A stretch of 7,205 nucleotides of DNA from Anaerolineaceae bacterium 46_22. GTDB taxonomy: Bacteria > Chloroflexota > Anaerolineae > Anaerolineales > Anaerolineaceae. Below are positions 5,498-7,205 of this stretch, one piece after another. A model generated the notes under the pieces. It worked only from the letters and a program-made list of their open reading frames with translations, ran no database searches and was not told the origin of the DNA. The position numbers were made by a program, and so were the translations under genes. Each line of letters begins with the position of its first letter. The stretch's first letter is position 1. The stretch spans positions 1 to 7,205 of the forward strand of contig LGHA01000065.1 in NCBI GenBank assembly GCA_001508595.1, given 5' to 3'.

Positions 5498-6199
5498 TTA
5501 GCCGCGCCGTCTGCCTCCGCCTGCCAGTGATGCAAAATAAAGAAGCTGCATGACGGAAGACGCGATGGCTGCGACATAGGTCAGGGCGGCGGCGTTTAAA
5601 ACCTGGCTGACGCCCTTTCGTTCTTCTTCCGATTGGATAATGCCGCTCTGAGCCAGCATGTTTTTAGCGCGCTTCGAAGCATTCAATTCAACTGGCAATG
5701 TTGCAATTGAAAAAATTGCACCGGCGGAAAATGCGAAAACACCCAGCCAGGCTAAATTCCCAAGATTAAGCAGCAAACCGATCAGGATCAGGATCCAGCC
5801 AAGGGACGTACCAATATTTACGGCAGGCACCATTGCAGACCGAATTTTCATCGGTAAATAATTTTCTTTATCCTGCTGTGCGTGCCCTAACTCGTGGGCT
5901 GTGATTGCCATGGAAGCCACTGTTGGCCCCTGGGCGATGTCCCTTGAAAGGCTGAGGACATTGTTTCGCGGGTCATAATGATCTGTTAATTTCCCCTGGA
6001 CCCCTTTGAGTTTTAAATCATACATACCAAGTCGCTCGCTTAATCGTTGTGCGACCTGCTCCCCGGTGAGTCCGGCACGGTTTCGCACCTGTCCCCAATG
6101 CGCATACCTGCTGTTGATATAGAATTGAGCAATCAGGCTCAGTATGAGCGCTGGCAGCATGTAGATCAAATAGTTGATATTAAACATAGGTAGAAACAT
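5498..6199 (-). CDS. Membrane zinc metallopeptidase, YugP type (Zn_peptidase_2)
   Basis: This 233-residue membrane protein carries the zinc motif HELGH at residues 102-106 (ligands His102 and His106, catalytic Glu103). Before it lies LTDHYDPRNNVLSLS (71-85), the conserved block of the YugP / neutral zinc metallopeptidase family (PF04298). PVELNASKRA (169-178) resembles the ExxAxxRA third-ligand segment of HtpX-like peptidases, so Glu171 is the likely third ligand; that is inference. Membrane segments are near 8-28, 126-146, 148-168 and 204-222. The family is widespread, with little known about substrates; membrane-protein turnover is the usual guess. AAGGAAGG (minus strand, 6205-6212) lies 5 bases before the ATG at 6199, which decides this start over the in-frame ATG at 6187. 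The gene begins 21 bases after the S41 peptidase stop, so the two form an operon, and it ends at the bidirectional terminator. The tail GGGRRRG is basic. Confidence 0.92.
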   Translation of the reverse strand: MFLPMFNINYLIYMLPALILSLIAQFYINSRYAHWGQVRNRAGLTGEQVAQRLSERLGMYDLKLKGVQGKLTDHYDPRNNVLSLSRDIAQGPTVASMAITAHELGHAQQDKENYLPMKIRSAMVPAVNIGTSLGWILILIGLLLNLGNLAWLGVFAFSAGAIFSIATLPVELNASKRAKNMLAQSGIIQSEEERKGVSQVLNAAALTYVAAIASSVMQLLYFASLAGGGRRRG

Positions 6200-6204
6200 A
6201 TTTA

Positions 6205-6212
6205 CCTTCCTT
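6205..6212 (-). promoter_or_regulatory. Strong ribosome binding site for the YugP-type peptidase
   Basis: The minus strand reads AAGGAAGG, two overlapping Shine-Dalgarno cores, 5 bases from the ATG at 6199. It lies within the 21-base gap after the S41 stop codon, which supports translation of the second cistron from a shared message. Confidence 0.7.
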
Positions 6213-6220
6213 AATGCTAC

Positions 6221-7205
6221 TTACTGAATTATCTCCTTCAGAACCTCAATGGCTTTATCAAGCTGAGGATCCAAGCCCTGTTCGTAATCTTCCTGGGTCA
6301 TCTCAACGAAATATTCCGGTTCCAATCCTTGTTCGCTGATTTGGCGGCCCTCAGGGGTGAGCCAGCGGGCGATGGTGACGCGTACGCCGCCTGCATTATC
6401 CTCGAGAGCGATCCAGATTTGCACTGAGCCCTTACCGTAGGTGGTTGTGCCGACTAAGGGGGCGCGTTCCAGGTCCTGAATAGCACCTGCGGTGATTTCG
6501 GAAGCTGAAGCAGTGCCGCCGTTGACCAAAACGACCATTGGGATTTTGGTCGCAAGACCACCGGGAATGGCTTCGTAGGAATAGGTCTGACCATCACCGA
6601 CTTCCTCGTACATCACCACCCCTTCGCCGATGAATTCAGAAACGACCTGGATAGCAGTGTTCAGAAATCCACCGTAATTATCCCGCAGGTCGAAAATCAA
6701 CCCTGCTGGATCCTGATCTAACACTTCCTGGAGGGCTTTCCGCAGCTGTTCAGTGGATTTATCACCAAAGCTGTAAAGGGCAACATAGGCGATATCCTCT
6801 TCCAGCATCTCGTAATCGACAGTGGGGACAATGATAATTTGACGTGTAATCGTGACATCGAAAGTCTTATTGTCGCGCGAGATTGTGAGGGTCACATCTG
6901 TACCGGCAGGTCCTTTAATATCCTGTAAAACCAGTTCACCAGGTACCCCGGTCATATCTTCTCCGTCAACACCGACCACTTTGTCATTTGGCTGCAAGTC
7001 GGCCTCAGCCGCCGGGGAACCCTTCATTGGGCTGATGATCTGCACATAATCACCGGTGATATCGACCCAGGCGCCAATCCCACCATATTCACCTTCAAGG
7101 GATTCGTTTGCCTGTTCAAATTCATCAGGGTTCATGTAAGAAGTGTGTCGGTCACCAAGAGCACCAAGCATGCCCTCAATCGCGCCGCGCATTAATGCCA
7201 GGTCA
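6221..7205 (-). CDS. S41 carboxyl-terminal processing peptidase (CtpA/Prc-like), 5' end beyond window
   Basis: The frame stays open to the right edge (DLAL precedes the first visible Met at 7192), so the true start and any signal peptide are outside the window. Numbering from that Met, AIEGMLGALGDRHTSYMNPDE is the standard segment before the PDZ domain. The PDZ domain spans about 36-115 (GGIGAWVD, then SPAAEADLQPNDKVVGVDG). The protease core includes LIFDLRDNYGG (165-175) and NGGTASASEI (224-233). The catalytic dyad is Ser229 and Lys254 (in TYGKGSVQ) with Gln258; the 25-residue Ser-Lys spacing matches Prc/CtpA. The family cleaves exported or envelope proteins near their C-termini. One deviation is Tyr173, where LRxNPGG normally has Pro; the dyad is intact, so activity is expected. 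It is the upstream partner of the YugP-type peptidase gene (21-base gap), suggesting a joint role in envelope protein quality control, which is inference. Confidence 0.94.
   Translation of the reverse strand, partial: DLALMRGAIEGMLGALGDRHTSYMNPDEFEQANESLEGEYGGIGAWVDITGDYVQIISPMKGSPAAEADLQPNDKVVGVDGEDMTGVPGELVLQDIKGPAGTDVTLTISRDNKTFDVTITRQIIIVPTVDYEMLEEDIAYVALYSFGDKSTEQLRKALQEVLDQDPAGLIFDLRDNYGGFLNTAIQVVSEFIGEGVVMYEEVGDGQTYSYEAIPGGLATKIPMVVLVNGGTASASEITAGAIQDLERAPLVGTTTYGKGSVQIWIALEDNAGGVRVTIARWLTPEGRQISEQGLEPEYFVEMTQEDYEQGLDPQLDKAIEVLKEIIQ

Noticed and set aside
1..7205. A new defence, toxin-antitoxin or biosynthetic gene system
   Set aside because: All eight genes fall into known families typical of core or envelope functions. 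No nuclease-effector, toxin, reverse transcriptase, retron-like RNA or biosynthetic cluster signature was found.

Overview
The window looks like ordinary chromosome from a free-living bacterium. A Chloroflexota (Anaerolineae-like) origin is my best guess. It rests on the mix of gene families (a LiaF-like membrane protein next to a GIN-domain lipoprotein, a tocopherol-cyclase-family protein, an S41 peptidase next to a YugP-type peptidase), lipoproteins with Thr/Pro-rich linkers, and moderate GC. I ran no database search, so this is inference. No phage, plasmid, transposase, CRISPR, tRNA or rRNA sequence was seen.

Layout from left to right. The 5' end of xseA (exonuclease VII large subunit) runs off the left edge on the minus strand. 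A HIT-family nucleotide hydrolase/transferase gene is divergent from it and ends at a strong intrinsic terminator (768-798). A gene-free stretch follows (719-998) and holds a nested inverted-repeat element that resembles a head-to-head REP pair. Next is a minus-strand pair, transcribed right to left: a GIN-domain (DUF2807) lipoprotein (1582-2328), then a small LiaI/LiaF-like multi-pass membrane protein (999-1505). A plus-strand tocopherol-cyclase-family gene (2493-3476) is divergent from this pair and converges on a minus-strand polysaccharide deacetylase lipoprotein (3524-4447). A long-form TspO/MBR-type membrane protein follows on the plus strand (4675-5445). It shares a bidirectional terminator (5453-5483) with a minus-strand pair: an S41 carboxyl-terminal processing peptidase, whose 5' end is cut by the right edge, and a YugP-type membrane zinc metallopeptidase.

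Functional theme. Five or six of the eight genes act at or outside the cytoplasmic membrane: two lipoproteins, three integral membrane proteins, and an S41 protease that is probably exported. The two minus-strand pairs look like small operons, one for an envelope lipoprotein and membrane partner and one for two proteases. The other genes are single units with their own promoters or terminators. I found no convincing new multi-gene system. The points most worth a second look are the REP-like element at 805-984, the tocopherol-cyclase homologue in what is probably a non-phototroph, and the regular solenoid repeats of the GIN lipoprotein beside a LiaF-like protein.
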